NCBI GenBank assembly: GCA_003576805.1
Contig: QEVM01000012.1
Span: forward strand, 1 to 46,398
Source of the DNA: Pseudomonadota bacterium
Lineage (GTDB): Bacteria > Myxococcota_A > UBA9160 > PR03
Direction of reading: 5' to 3'
Length of the DNA: 46,398 bases
The translations under genes and the position numbers were made by a program. The notes beneath the pieces were generated by a model. It did not search any database, was not told where the DNA came from, and worked only from the letters and a program-made list of their open reading frames with translations. Below, one piece after another: positions 1-7,781 of the stretch. The first letter of the stretch is position 1, and each line of letters opens with the position of its first letter.

Positions 1-126
1 GGCGCCGCCCGCGGCGAGCGCGGCCGCGACCGCTCCGGGCGGGGCGCCCGCGAGCCAAGCGCCGAGCGCGCCCGCGGCCGCGACGGCGAGCAGCGAGGCG
101 GTCAGCGTCTTGCGCAGTCCGGGCAC
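1..126 (-). CDS. N-terminus of a membrane protein, probable sensor histidine kinase (partial, cut by window edge)
   Basis: A GTG codon at 126 opens a frame with no stop to the window edge, giving 42 residues. After a short basic start (PGLRKT) the peptide is a hydrophobic, alanine-rich stretch that looks like a first transmembrane helix. It lies 24 nt downstream of the PhoB-like regulator on the same strand, the usual place for the partner kinase. That context is the only reason for the kinase call; no kinase motif is inside the window. Confidence 0.4.
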   Translation of the reverse strand, partial: MPGLRKTLTASLLAVAAAGALGAWLAGAPPGAVAAALAAGGA

Positions 127-150
127 CCCGGGAGGATCGCGCGGATCGCG

Positions 151-831
151 CTACTCGGCGAAGCGGTAGCCGACGCCGCGCACGGTCTCGATGCGGTCGC
201 CGCCCTTGCCGAGCTTCTCGCGCAGCCGCTTCAGGTGCGTGTCGATGGTGCGCAGCGTGACGGTGACGTCGGAGCCCCAGATCTCGTCGAGCAGCCGCTC
301 GCGCGTGAGCACGCGGCCGGGCCGGCGCATCAGCGTGGCGAGCAGCTGGAACTCCTTCGCGGTGAGGATGATCTCCTCGCCCTCCACGTGGCAGCGGTGG
401 CGGTCGAGGTCGATGCGGACGCCGTCGCGCTCGAGCACGTGGCCCTCGCTCGCGGCGCCGGCGCGGCGGCGCAGCAGCGCGCGCACGCGCAGCACCAGCT
501 CGCGCGGGCTGAACGGCTTGGTCACGTAGTCGTCGGCGCCGAGCTCGAAGCCGACGACGCGGTCCACCTCTTCGGACTTGGCGGTGAGCATCAGCACGAG
601 CAGGTCGGTCATCTCGGGCCGGCTGCGCAGCCAGCGACAGACTTCGGTGCCGGACATGTCGGGCAGCATGAGGTCGAGTACGACCAGGTCCGGAGCGGCG
701 CGCTGCAGCTTCTCGAGCGCCTCGCGGCCGCTGGCGGCGGTCTCGACCGCGAAGCCGGCGTCGACCAGCGAGAGCCGCACCAGCTCCAGCAGATCGGGTT
801 CGTCGTCCACGACGAGAATGCGGGATGCCAT
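151..831 (-). CDS. OmpR/PhoB-family two-component response regulator
   Basis: 226 residues. The N-terminal receiver domain has the acidic pair D9/D10, phospho-acceptor D53 (in VLDLMLPD), switch T83 and invariant K105 (TKPF). The C-terminal half is a winged-helix DNA-binding domain of the OmpR type, with LTAKEFQLL, the recognition region around VTLRTIDTHLKRLREKL, and the closing wing RGVGYRF. The start at 831 fits the family's usual first residues (MASRILVVDDEP); the longer frame upstream has no family-like sequence. It is probably co-transcribed with the membrane protein at 126-1. The signal it answers to cannot be read from the sequence. Confidence 0.93.
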   Translation of the reverse strand: MASRILVVDDEPDLLELVRLSLVDAGFAVETAASGREALEKLQRAAPDLVVLDLMLPDMSGTEVCRWLRSRPEMTDLLVLMLTAKSEEVDRVVGFELGADDYVTKPFSPRELVLRVRALLRRRAGAASEGHVLERDGVRIDLDRHRCHVEGEEIILTAKEFQLLATLMRRPGRVLTRERLLDEIWGSDVTVTLRTIDTHLKRLREKLGKGGDRIETVRGVGYRFAE

Positions 832-982
832 GGGCGTGCAAGGTAGGCAGGCGCCCGAGCGCGCTCCAGGCGTTCGGACCGCCGTCACCGGATCGTCGCG
901 GAGGGTCCTCCGGGCGGTCACGGATCCGGGACGACATCGGCTGGACGACAGCGCGGAGCCCGCTGGGATAGAGTGCGCCGCC

Positions 983-1804
983 ATGCGCCCCGCCCCGCTG
1001 CTCGCCGTCGCGCTCGCCCTGCTGCTGCCGCCGCCGCCCGCCGCCCGCGCCGACGTGGACGCGGCCGCCTCCGACGGGCTGAGCGGCCGCGCCATCTACG
1101 ACAAGGTCCTGGCCAACCGCTTCGAGCGCTTCCGCCAGCGCGTGCGGCTGGTGTCGGGCGACCGCGCCGAGAACGCGCAGGAGTCGCGCATGGACGTCGT
1201 GTGGAAGAGCTTCCGCGACGCGGACGGGCAGCCCACGCGCGGCGTCCTCTCGAAGACCGTGATCCGCTACACGCACCCCTTCGATCTGCGCTACTCGGGC
1301 TACCTCGTCATCAACAACGCCGACCGCGGCGACGACCAGTTCGTGTACCTCGCGAGCCGGCGGCGCGTGCGCCGCGTGAACCTGCGCGGCGAGCCGGTGC
1401 TCGGCAGCGACTTCAGCTTCGAGGACGTCGTGCCGCGCGAGATCGAGGACGCCGACTACGTGCGGCTGCCCGACGAGCTCCACGACGGCCGGCCCTGCCA
1501 CGTGCTCGAGCTGGTGCCGCGCGCGGCGTCCGACTCCGAGTACGCGAAGCTGAAGAGCTGGATCGACCGCGAGCGCTGGGTCGTGCTGCGCACGCAGTAC
1601 TGGGACCGCGACGGCGTGCAGGTGAAGGAGCTGGTCTCGCCGAGCGCCGAGGTGCGCTTCTTCGAGCCGGTGTGGATGCCGATGCGCTCCGAGATGAAGA
1701 ACCTGGTCAGCGACAGCTGGAGCCGCTTCACCATCGAGGAGATGGAGCCGAACCCCGCGCTCGACGACGGCGCCTTCGACCCGCGCCGGCTCGAGTCGCA
1801 CTAG
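983..1804 (+). CDS. LolA-like outer-membrane lipoprotein-sorting protein
   Basis: 273 residues with a Sec signal peptide (basic start, leucine/alanine core, cleavage near ARA-DV at about residue 23). The mature part resembles the LolA-like periplasmic fold of proteins annotated as outer membrane lipoprotein-sorting protein. Typical landmarks are the YSGYLVINN segment, the FVYLASRRRVRRV strand, SDFSFEDV, and the late strands VVLRTQYWDRDG and MKNLVSDSWSRFTIEE. In many Gram-negative genomes this family is paired with COG1033-type RND exporters. Here such an exporter is the very next gene, but convergent, with only 6 nt between the stop codons. The likely role is periplasmic carriage of a lipid or lipoprotein; the substrate is unknown. 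Confidence 0.8.
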   Translation: MRPAPLLAVALALLLPPPPAARADVDAAASDGLSGRAIYDKVLANRFERFRQRVRLVSGDRAENAQESRMDVVWKSFRDADGQPTRGVLSKTVIRYTHPFDLRYSGYLVINNADRGDDQFVYLASRRRVRRVNLRGEPVLGSDFSFEDVVPREIEDADYVRLPDELHDGRPCHVLELVPRAASDSEYAKLKSWIDRERWVVLRTQYWDRDGVQVKELVSPSAEVRFFEPVWMPMRSEMKNLVSDSWSRFTIEEMEPNPALDDGAFDPRRLESH

Positions 1805-1810
1805 GCGCGG

Positions 1811-4198
1811 CTACACGCGCGAGCGCACCACCAGCGCGGGCAGCAGCAGCACGTCGCTCACCAGGCAGATCGCCATCGTCGCGGCCGAGAGCACGCCGAA
1901 CTCGCGCAGCGTCGCGAAGTCCGAGAGCGCGATCACGAGGAAGCCGGCCGCCAGCATGCCGGCGGTCACCGCCATCGGCTCGCCGACGCGCCGGCTCGTG
2001 ACGAGCGCGGCCTCCTCCGGCGAGCGGCCCGCGCGCCGCTCCTTCCGGTAGCGCACCAGGTAGTGCACGGTGTCGTCGATCGAGATGCCGAGCGCCGTCG
2101 TCGCGATCAGGCTCGTCGGCAGCGAGAGCGGCGCGGCGCCGAAGCCGAGCAGCCCGAAGTAGAGCAGCACCGGCAGCAGGTTCGGGATCATCGCCAGCAG
2201 GCCGAGGCGCAGCGAGCCGAGCGCGGCCGCGACGAGCGCGAAGATCGAGAGCGACGCCAGCGCGACGCTCTGCGCCTGCGAGCTGGCGATGCCGTCGGCG
2301 CTGCGCGCCAGCAGGATCGCGTTGCCGGTGATCTCCGCGCCGACGCCGTCCGGCACGACGTCGCGCAGCGCGGCGTCGACGTGCGCGACCAGCTCGCGCA
2401 CCGCGGCCGAGCCCACGACGCCGGTGCGCAGCACGAGGTTCACCGCGCCTTGCCCGACGGTGGCGAAGCGCGCGGTCTCGTCCTTCGGCGCGAGCTGCAC
2501 CAGCTCGCTCACCGCCGCGCGCGAGTCGGGAATGCGCTCCTCGGCGGGGTCGTCGCGCTCGACCGCGCGGTTCATCACGCGCAGCGTGTCGGCGAGCGAC
2601 GCCGTGCGCGAGACGTTGGGCAGCGCGTCGACGCGCGCCTGCAGCCGCTCGAGCACGCGCAGCGCCTCGGGCTCGCGGAAGGCGCCCTCGCCGCCGCCGC
2701 GCAGCACGACGTAGATCGGGATCGCGCCGGCCAGCAGCCGGTCCACGGCGGCGAAGTCGCGGCGCACCGGCGCGTCCTCGTCGAAGAACGAGAGGTAGTC
2801 GGTGTCGACCGCGATGCGCGGGATGGCGAGCGCGCCGAGCGCGCCGAGCGCGAGCGCGCCGGCGAGGAAGCGACCGCTGCGGCGCGTCGAGCGCGCCGCG
2901 AGCGCGCCGAGCGCGCCGGCGAGCGCGAGCGAGAAGCGCTCGCTGCCGCGCGCGAGCCAGGCCGGCAGCGCCGGCACCTCGCGGCGCGGCGGCAGCAGCG
3001 CGAGCGCGGCGGGCAGCGCGGTCGCCGTCAGCAGCGTGACGCAGCCGATGCCGAAGGTCGCGAACGCGCCGAGGTCCACGATCGCCGGCACCTCGTTCGC
3101 GAGCAGCGACGCGAAGCCGATCTGCGTCGTCGCCCCGGACACGAACACCGGCAGCCACACGTGCGAGAGCGTGCGCGCCGCCAGCGCCGGCGCGTCGCCG
3201 GGCTCGCGGCGCTCCTCGTCGAAGCGCGCGAGCAGGTGCACGCCGTAGACGCTGCCCACCGCGATCAGCAGCGGCGCCAGCATGCACGAGAGAATCGTGA
3301 GCGGGCGCCCGAGCAGCGCCATCGCGCCGAAGGTCCACAGCACCGCGAGCAGCACGTTGCCGAGCGGGAGCACGACCCCGCGCCGCGTGCCGAGCGCGAA
3401 CGCGAGCACGACCGCCAGCACGCCGACCGCGAGCGGGATCAACACCGAGAGGTCGCGCACCATGCCGCGGTAGACCGTCGCCTTCGCGTGCGGTCGCCCC
3501 GCGACGTGCGTGCGCACGCCCGGCCGCGCGGCGGCCTCGACCAGCGCGCCGATGCGCTCGTCGAGCCCCGACGCGATGAACTCCTTGTCCGTCATCTCGC
3601 GGAAACGCACCGCGATGCCGGCCCCGCGCCCGTCGGCCGACACCAGATTGCGGCGCAGCAGCGGGTCGGAGAGCGCGCGCTCGCGCAGCGCGGCGAGCGC
3701 CTGCGGCGTGTCCGGCACCTCGTCCATCAGGCGGCCGACGTCCACCCAGTCCTCGTCCGGCTCGTACCGGAACGACACGGTGTCGGCGAGGCTCTGCACG
3801 CGGCGCACGCCGGGCAGGCGCGCGATGTCGCGGTGCAGCGCGGCCAGCAGCGCCAGGTTCTCGCGCTCGAACGCGCCCTGCTCGAAGTCGAGCGCGATCA
3901 CGAAGATCTCGTCGCCGCCGAACTCGCGCACCGCGCGCTCGTAGACGGCGCGCGCCGGATCGCCGCGCGGCAGCAGCGGCTCGGTCGAGGGATCGAGCTC
4001 GATCGCGAGGCCGAGCGGCGCGACCCGCACCAGCGACGCGAGCGCCGCGACCGACACGAGCGCGACGACGGCGAGCACGAGCCGCGGGCGATCCACGACG
4101 AGCCGTGCGCGGCGCCCGATCGCGAACGTCGTCGCGAGCAGCGCGACGCCGGCCGCGAGCGGCAAGCCGACGGCCGGGTCCCCCAACGCGTGCAGCAT
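1811..4198 (-). CDS. RND-superfamily (MMPL/COG1033-type) exporter
   Basis: About 795 residues with the duplicated RND layout. An N-terminal transmembrane helix leads to a large periplasmic loop ([17 protein letters not shown] region), then a five-to-six helix bundle. The pattern repeats from the helix before [19 protein letters not shown]. The second bundle contains [16 protein letters not shown], the usual RND helix-4 type motif with paired Asp residues. At this length the protein belongs to the hydrophobe exporter group rather than the longer AcrB-like pumps. The start at 4198 is preferred because GGGGAACG lies just upstream; ATG 4228 is an alternative. The probable partner is the convergent LolA-like protein; lipid export is inferred from the family. 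Confidence 0.85.
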   Translation of the reverse strand: MLHALGDPAVGLPLAAGVALLATTFAIGRRARLVVDRPRLVLAVVALVSVAALASLVRVAPLGLAIELDPSTEPLLPRGDPARAVYERAVREFGGDEIFVIALDFEQGAFERENLALLAALHRDIARLPGVRRVQSLADTVSFRYEPDEDWVDVGRLMDEVPDTPQALAALRERALSDPLLRRNLVSADGRGAGIAVRFREMTDKEFIASGLDERIGALVEAAARPGVRTHVAGRPHAKATVYRGMVRDLSVLIPLAVGVLAVVLAFALGTRRGVVLPLGNVLLAVLWTFGAMALLGRPLTILSCMLAPLLIAVGSVYGVHLLARFDEERREPGDAPALAARTLSHVWLPVFVSGATTQIGFASLLANEVPAIVDLGAFATFGIGCVTLLTATALPAALALLPPRREVPALPAWLARGSERFSLALAGALGALAARSTRRSGRFLAGALALGALGALAIPRIAVDTDYLSFFDEDAPVRRDFAAVDRLLAGAIPIYVVLRGGGEGAFREPEALRVLERLQARVDALPNVSRTASLADTLRVMNRAVERDDPAEERIPDSRAAVSELVQLAPKDETARFATVGQGAVNLVLRTGVVGSAAVRELVAHVDAALRDVVPDGVGAEITGNAILLARSADGIASSQAQSVALASLSIFALVAAALGSLRLGLLAMIPNLLPVLLYFGLLGFGAAPLSLPTSLIATTALGISIDDTVHYLVRYRKERRAGRSPEEAALVTSRRVGEPMAVTAGMLAAGFLVIALSDFATLREFGVLSAATMAICLVSDVLLLPALVVRSRV

Positions 4199-4247
4199 CG
4201 TTCCCCGCGCCCCCCGTGCGCGGCGCATGGTAGAGCGCTTCGCGCCC

Positions 4248-4277
4248 GTGGACGCGAGCCGGACCGCACGGCATACT
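4248..4277 (+). promoter_or_regulatory. possible sigma-70 promoter for tRNA-Pro
   Basis: GTGGAC (4248-4253) and CATACT (4272-4277) are separated by 18 nt, and the tRNA begins 18 nt after the -10 hexamer. The match is moderate; position in front of a stable RNA gene is the main support. Confidence 0.4.
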
Positions 4278-4295
4278 GCCGCCCTCGTCAGTTGC

Positions 4296-4372
<77 letters not shown>

Positions 4373-4451
4373 AACGATGACGAGACTCCGGCCGCCATCT
4401 CGGGGCGATGCGCTCGAGATCGGATCGCCGGAAGCATCGAAGAGAGCATCG

Positions 4452-4487
4452 AGGGCCTCGGCTTCGGCCGGGGCCCTTTCTCTTTCG
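4452..4487 (+). terminator. rho-independent terminator downstream of tRNA-Pro
   Basis: An 11-bp stem, 4452-4462 against 4467-4477 (one G-T pair), is closed by a TTCG tetraloop (4463-4466) and followed by the T-rich run TTTCTCTTTC. The UUCG loop, strong stem and pyrimidine tail are classic. It lies 80 nt after the tRNA and most likely ends that transcript. Confidence 0.85.
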
Positions 4488-4785
4488 TCGCGTCGCGACG
4501 CGCGCGCGATGCGCAACGCGCGAACGCACGCACGGCGCGCGCAGCGTTGCAGCGTGCGCGCGCGCGACCGGCAACTCCACCGCGCGGCGCAGCGCCGGCA
4601 TGGCGAAACGATGCGATGCTGCGCGCGCAGTCGCGCGACGCGTTGCGGATCGCGTCGCGTCGCGGCCCCGATCGCACGCGCAGCTCGCGATGATTTCGTT
4701 GACAAGGTGGGGGGGCCACTGTCACGATCCGCCCCGCCCAGCCGCGGCGCGCGCGGCGGCGCCAGGCTGGAGAGATGCCCCCGTC
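4488..4785. other. intergenic stretch rich in alternating GC, with a possible -35 box
   Basis: No gene was recognised here. The first part is dominated by short GCGCGC runs and self-complementary patches. Near its end is a perfect TTGACA (4699-4704), but 17-18 nt downstream only a poor -10 (TCACGA/CACGAT, 4722-4728) can be placed. If used, it would be the promoter of the small gene at 4786. Confidence 0.4.
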
Positions 4786-5079
4786 ATGCCCCCGATGAAC
4801 CATGCCGAGCTCGCTTGGGAGTTCGCCGATCTGTTCGCCGAGTTGGACGTCGATCAGATCAACGAGATCCTCGCGAAGAACGTCCCGCTCGAGACGCTCG
4901 ACTTCTTCACGAAGTACGCCGAAACCTTCGCGAGCGCGCTGCGCATCGAGGGCGATCTCGCCGGCCGCCTGCCCAATCTGTTGTTGATGGGATACCTGTT
5001 GCGCGTGCTCGAAGAGCGCCTGCTCGAGGGCGACGGCAGCGACGGCGGCGACGACGGCGAGTTCGATCCCGACGCCTGA
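4786..5079 (+). CDS. small conserved-looking protein of unknown function
   Basis: 97 residues, acidic, with no signal peptide or membrane segment. The body appears to be a compact all-helical domain (HAELAWEFADLFAELDVDQINEIL, then FFTKYAETFASAL and LLLMGYLLRVLEERLL) followed by a charged Gly/Asp tail. ATG 4786 is chosen because GGAGAG lies about 11 nt upstream; ATG 4795 is in frame and also possible. It is 31 nt before the histidine phosphatase gene and probably shares its transcript. I do not recognise the family, and the helical reading is by eye only. Confidence 0.65.
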   Translation: MPPMNHAELAWEFADLFAELDVDQINEILAKNVPLETLDFFTKYAETFASALRIEGDLAGRLPNLLLMGYLLRVLEERLLEGDGSDGGDDGEFDPDA

Positions 5080-5110
5080 ACGCGCGCGTCGCCCGGATCC
5101 GCGCGCTTCC

Positions 5111-5785
5111 ATGCAGTCCCCGTCGCTCGGCTGGCCGAAGGGCCGCCGGCTGCTGTTGATGCGGCACGGCGAGACCTACGAGCCGCGCCTCGACGCGGCG
5201 ATGCCGAGCGCCGACGACGATCCCGCGCTGCCGCTCACCGCACGCGGCCGCGAGCAGCTGCGCGAGATCGCGGCGTGGATCGCGCACGCGGACATCCAGG
5301 CGGCGTGGGCGTCGCCGTTCGCGCGCGCGCAAGAGACGGCGCGCATCGTGGCCGAGCCGCACGGGCTCGCGGTCGGGACGCTGCCCGCGCTGCGCGAGCT
5401 GCCGCTGTACGGGCCGCCCGGCGGCACGCTGCGCGACGTCGCGCAGCGCTATCTCGCGCTGATGCGCGATCTCGCCGCGCGGCCGCTCCACGAGGTGCCG
5501 CTCGACGGCCCGCACACGCTCGGCGAGTTCCTCGACGCCGCGCTCGCGTCGCTGCGCGACGCCGTCGAGCAGGCGAGCGGCACGGTGCTCGTCGTGGCGC
5601 ACGGCGGCCTCAACCGCTTCCTGCTCGGTCACTGGCTCGGCATGCCGCCCGAGCGCGCGATCGCGATCGAGCAGAACTTCGCGTGCGTCAACGTGGTGGA
5701 GTTCGTCGGCAGCGGGCGGCCGTGGGTGCGCGCGCTGAACGTGACGCTGCACGATCCGCTCAAGTCGCACGCGCCCGGCATCTGA
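5111..5785 (+). CDS. histidine phosphatase (phosphoglycerate-mutase-like) family protein
   Basis: 224 residues. The catalytic motif RHGE is at residues 18-21, with H19 the expected phospho-acceptor. The second catalytic histidine is H164 in VAHGGLNRFLLG. Other family landmarks are LTARGREQLREIAAWI, ASPFARAQETARI and the LRELPLYGPPGG region. The substrate cannot be told from sequence: the superfamily includes cobalamin-pathway, phosphosugar and broad phosphatases. It lies between the small unknown gene (31 nt upstream) and ridA (28 nt downstream), suggesting a three-gene operon. Confidence 0.85.
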   Translation: MQSPSLGWPKGRRLLLMRHGETYEPRLDAAMPSADDDPALPLTARGREQLREIAAWIAHADIQAAWASPFARAQETARIVAEPHGLAVGTLPALRELPLYGPPGGTLRDVAQRYLALMRDLAARPLHEVPLDGPHTLGEFLDAALASLRDAVEQASGTVLVVAHGGLNRFLLGHWLGMPPERAIAIEQNFACVNVVEFVGSGRPWVRALNVTLHDPLKSHAPGI

Positions 5786-5813
5786 AGGCGCGCGCCGCCA
5801 GCAGGGGGAACCG

Positions 5814-6203
5814 ATGTCGCATCCGCTCCACGAGATCCGCAGCAGCGGCGCGCCGGCGCCGATCGGACCGTACTCGCAGGCGATCGCCGTCGGCGACCTG
5901 CTGTTCGCGTCGGGCCAGATCCCGCTCGATCCCGCGACCGGCAAGCTGGTCGAGGGCGGCATCGAGGCGCAGACCGAGCGCGTGCTCGCCAACGTGAAGG
6001 GCATCCTCGCGGCCGCGGGGCTCTCGCTCGCGCGCGTCGTCAAGGTGAGCGTGTTCCTCGCCGACCTCGGGGACTTCGCCGCGATGAACGAGATCTACGC
6101 GCGACACTTCGACGCGTTCCCGAAGCCCGCGCGCTCGACCTTCCAGGTCGCCAAGCTGCCGGCCGGCGCGCGCATCGAGATGGAGGTGATCGCGGTCCGC
6201 TGA
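5814..6203 (+). CDS. ridA: RidA-family reactive intermediate/imine deaminase
   Basis: 129 residues, the usual length. RidA hydrolyses reactive enamines/imines made by PLP enzymes such as threonine dehydratase. Motifs visible are APAPIGPYSQAI near the start, FASGQIPLDP, the central VKVSVFLADLGDFAAMNEIY and the C-terminal PARSTFQVAKLP. R107 and E122 correspond to the substrate-binding Arg and the Glu of active RidA enzymes. AGGGGGAA lies just before the ATG. It is the last gene of the 4786-6203 operon, and its stop abuts the convergent stop of the protease gene (TGATCA). Confidence 0.93.
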   Translation: MSHPLHEIRSSGAPAPIGPYSQAIAVGDLLFASGQIPLDPATGKLVEGGIEAQTERVLANVKGILAAAGLSLARVVKVSVFLADLGDFAAMNEIYARHFDAFPKPARSTFQVAKLPAGARIEMEVIAVR

Positions 6204-6836
6204 TCAGCCGGCGGACGCGGCGGGCCCGCCGTAGTCGCGCGCCAGGCGCTCCAGGTTCACCGCGTTGATCGCGAAGTGCGCGGCGATCGGCGCCACCAGG
6301 TTGCCGGTCGCCTCGTAGAGCCCGCCGAGCAGCAGCCCGGCCGCGAACGAGAACGCGCACCACGGCAGCAGGTCGCGGCGCGGCACCAGGTGCGCGAGCG
6401 CGAACACCGCGCTCGCCGCGACGAGTCCGATCTCCGGCTGCAGCGCGCCGCGGAACAGCGCCTCCTCGCCGACCGCGCTGGTCGCGGCGAGCGCGAGGCA
6501 GTGGCGCCGCTCGAGCGGACCGATCGCGGCGCCGAGCGCGCGCGCGAGCGCGCGGCCCATCTCGGTGCGGCGCACCAGCTCGGCGGACAGCGCGATCACG
6601 AGCGCGCCGGCCGCGAGCCCGAGCAGCGGATCGCGGATCCAGTGCACCGCGACGTCCGGGTCGGCGCGCAGCAGGCTCCGCTCGCGCACGCCCGCGCGCC
6701 ACCCCCACGCGAGCGCCGCCAGCACGGCGTAGAGCGCGGTCGACGCGACCACCAGCCGGCGCGGCGAGAGCCGCGCGACGTCCCTCGGCTGGGGCTCGCC
6801 GCGCGGTCGGATCGGCCCCGGGGCGGGCTCGCGCAG
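6204..6836 (-). CDS. CPBP-family intramembrane glutamic protease (CAAX protease-like); start uncertain
   Basis: About 210 residues with several membrane segments. The CPBP motifs are present: EEALFRG (motif 1, with the catalytic glutamate pair), FALAHLVP (motif 2, FxxxH) and HFAINAVN (motif 3). Members process prenylated or bacteriocin-related peptides or act as immunity/maturation factors; no such neighbour is visible. No ATG, GTG or TTG in frame lies between the first helix and antisense greA sequence. The best-placed candidate is a CTG at 6836 preceded by AAGGAG with 7-nt spacing, which would be a rare start. The nearest upstream ATG (7127) would run antisense through the start of greA. 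Confidence 0.75.
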   Translation of the reverse strand: MREPAPGPIRPRGEPQPRDVARLSPRRLVVASTALYAVLAALAWGWRAGVRERSLLRADPDVAVHWIRDPLLGLAAGALVIALSAELVRRTEMGRALARALGAAIGPLERRHCLALAATSAVGEEALFRGALQPEIGLVAASAVFALAHLVPRRDLLPWCAFSFAAGLLLGGLYEATGNLVAPIAAHFAINAVNLERLARDYGGPAASAG

Positions 6837-6920
6837 GGCGGGACTCCTTCGTTGACGCGCCGTCCGGGACGGGTAGCTTGGCGGCGTCGGGCTCGGTGCC
6901 TTGGAGGGTACCGGCCCTTT

Positions 6921-6960
6921 TCTTTCTGATCCTTCTGGTTCCTTCTGGTTGCTTCTGGTC
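6921..6960 (+). repeat. four-fold 10-bp tandem repeat in the greA leader
   Basis: The successive decamers TCTTTCTGAT, CCTTCTGGTT, CCTTCTGGTT and GCTTCTGGTC repeat exactly one helical turn apart. The tract is pyrimidine-rich and far less GC-rich than its surroundings. It lies between the CPBP and greA genes, about 150 nt before the greA start. It could be a protein-binding array or an unstructured leader; the sequence does not decide. Confidence 0.6.
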
Positions 6961-7107
6961 TGGGTCGCCGTGCGAGCGGGACGCTCGCTGCGGCTCGAGC
7001 CACCCACCCGCCGGAGCGCTCCGATTCCGCTCCCATCCTGGGAGGCTCCGGTCGAACCAGTCCGAGCGGCGGGCGAGACGTCCCGGCCGCAGCGGGAGAT
7101 CCGCGCG

Positions 7108-7584
7108 ATGGCAGAACGAGTGCCCATGCGGCCCGGCAGCTACGCCGCGCTCGAGGCCGAGCTGAAGCGCCTCAAGACGGTGGACCGGCAGCGCATCGTC
7201 AAGGAGATCGAGGTCGCGCGCGCGCACGGCGACATCTCGGAGAACGCGGAGTTCGAGGCGGCCAAGGAACGCCAGGCGCAGATCGAGGCGCGCATCGCGC
7301 AGATCGAGGACAAGCTGGCGCGCGCGCAGGTGATCGACCCGAAGGGCCAGAGCCCCGACGCCGTTCGCTTCGGCGCGACCGTCGAGCTGATGGACACGGA
7401 GAGCGGCGACGAGGTGACCTACACCATCGTCGGCGAGGACGAATCCGACGCCGCGCGCGGGCTGATCTCGGTCGGCTCGCCGATCGCGCGCGCGCTGCTC
7501 GGCAAGCCGGTGGACGAGGTCGTCGCCGTGCAGGTGCCGCGCGGAAAGCGCGAGTTCGAGATCCGCAGCATCCGCTTCGAGTGA
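7108..7584 (+). CDS. greA: transcription elongation factor GreA
   Basis: 158 residues, the normal GreA length. GreA rescues backtracked RNA polymerase by stimulating cleavage of the 3' RNA through its coiled-coil tip. The N-terminal coiled coil carries the signature GDISENAEFEAAKERQ, with the acidic tip residues. The C-terminal FKBP-like domain has VRFGATVELMD, ISVGSPIARALLGK and the closing FEIRSIRF strand. ATG 7108 is chosen by family length and the upstream AGCGGGAGA. The unusually long leader (271 nt back to the CPBP gene) contains the decamer repeat. Confidence 0.96.
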   Translation: MAERVPMRPGSYAALEAELKRLKTVDRQRIVKEIEVARAHGDISENAEFEAAKERQAQIEARIAQIEDKLARAQVIDPKGQSPDAVRFGATVELMDTESGDEVTYTIVGEDESDAARGLISVGSPIARALLGKPVDEVVAVQVPRGKREFEIRSIRFE

Positions 7585-7618
7585 CGCGCGGCTCTAGTTC
7601 GGAGCGCCCCGATCCGAT

Positions 7619-7646
7619 TTGATTTTCGGGGTCCAATTCCTAGAAT
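7619..7646 (+). promoter_or_regulatory. sigma-70 promoter for tRNA-Asn
   Basis: TTGATT (7619-7624) and TAGAAT (7641-7646) are spaced 16 nt. The -10 matches consensus in 5 of 6 positions, and the expected start is within a few nt of the tRNA 5' end. This AT-rich patch stands out in its context. Confidence 0.72.
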
Positions 7647-7656
7647 GCCGGCCCGT

Positions 7657-7732
7657 TCCCCGGTAGCTCAGTTGGTAGAGCAATCGGCTGTTAACCGATT
7701 GGTCGCAGGTTCGAGTCCTGCCCGGGGAGCCA
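7657..7732 (+). tRNA. tRNA-Asn (anticodon GTT)
   Basis: A 76-nt cloverleaf with acceptor stem TCCCCGG (7657-7663) pairing with CCGGGGA (7722-7728), discriminator G and encoded CCA (7730-7732). The anticodon stem ATCGG/CCGAT encloses loop CTGTTAA with anticodon GTT at 7690-7692, and the T-arm contains GGTTCGAGTCC. Confidence 0.97.
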
Positions 7733-7781
7733 ACCTCTCGACGCGCTCCGCGCGCGCCGCCGGCCCGATCGGATCGGCGCG

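Noticed and set aside
943..960. Sigma-54 site before the LolA-like gene (CGGCTGGACGACAGCG)
   Set aside because: Spacing fits but TTGC is replaced by CAGC and the -24 block is incomplete; chance match is likely.
832..1095. Upstream extension of the PhoB-like regulator to ATG 1095
   Set aside because: The added 88 residues are low-complexity Ser/Arg/Ala and overlap the divergent LolA-like gene; the family start at 831 is clear.
7591..7640. Terminator after greA from the CCCCGA/TCGGGG inverted repeat
   Set aside because: Short stem, long loop and no T-run after it; it overlaps the tRNA-Asn promoter instead.
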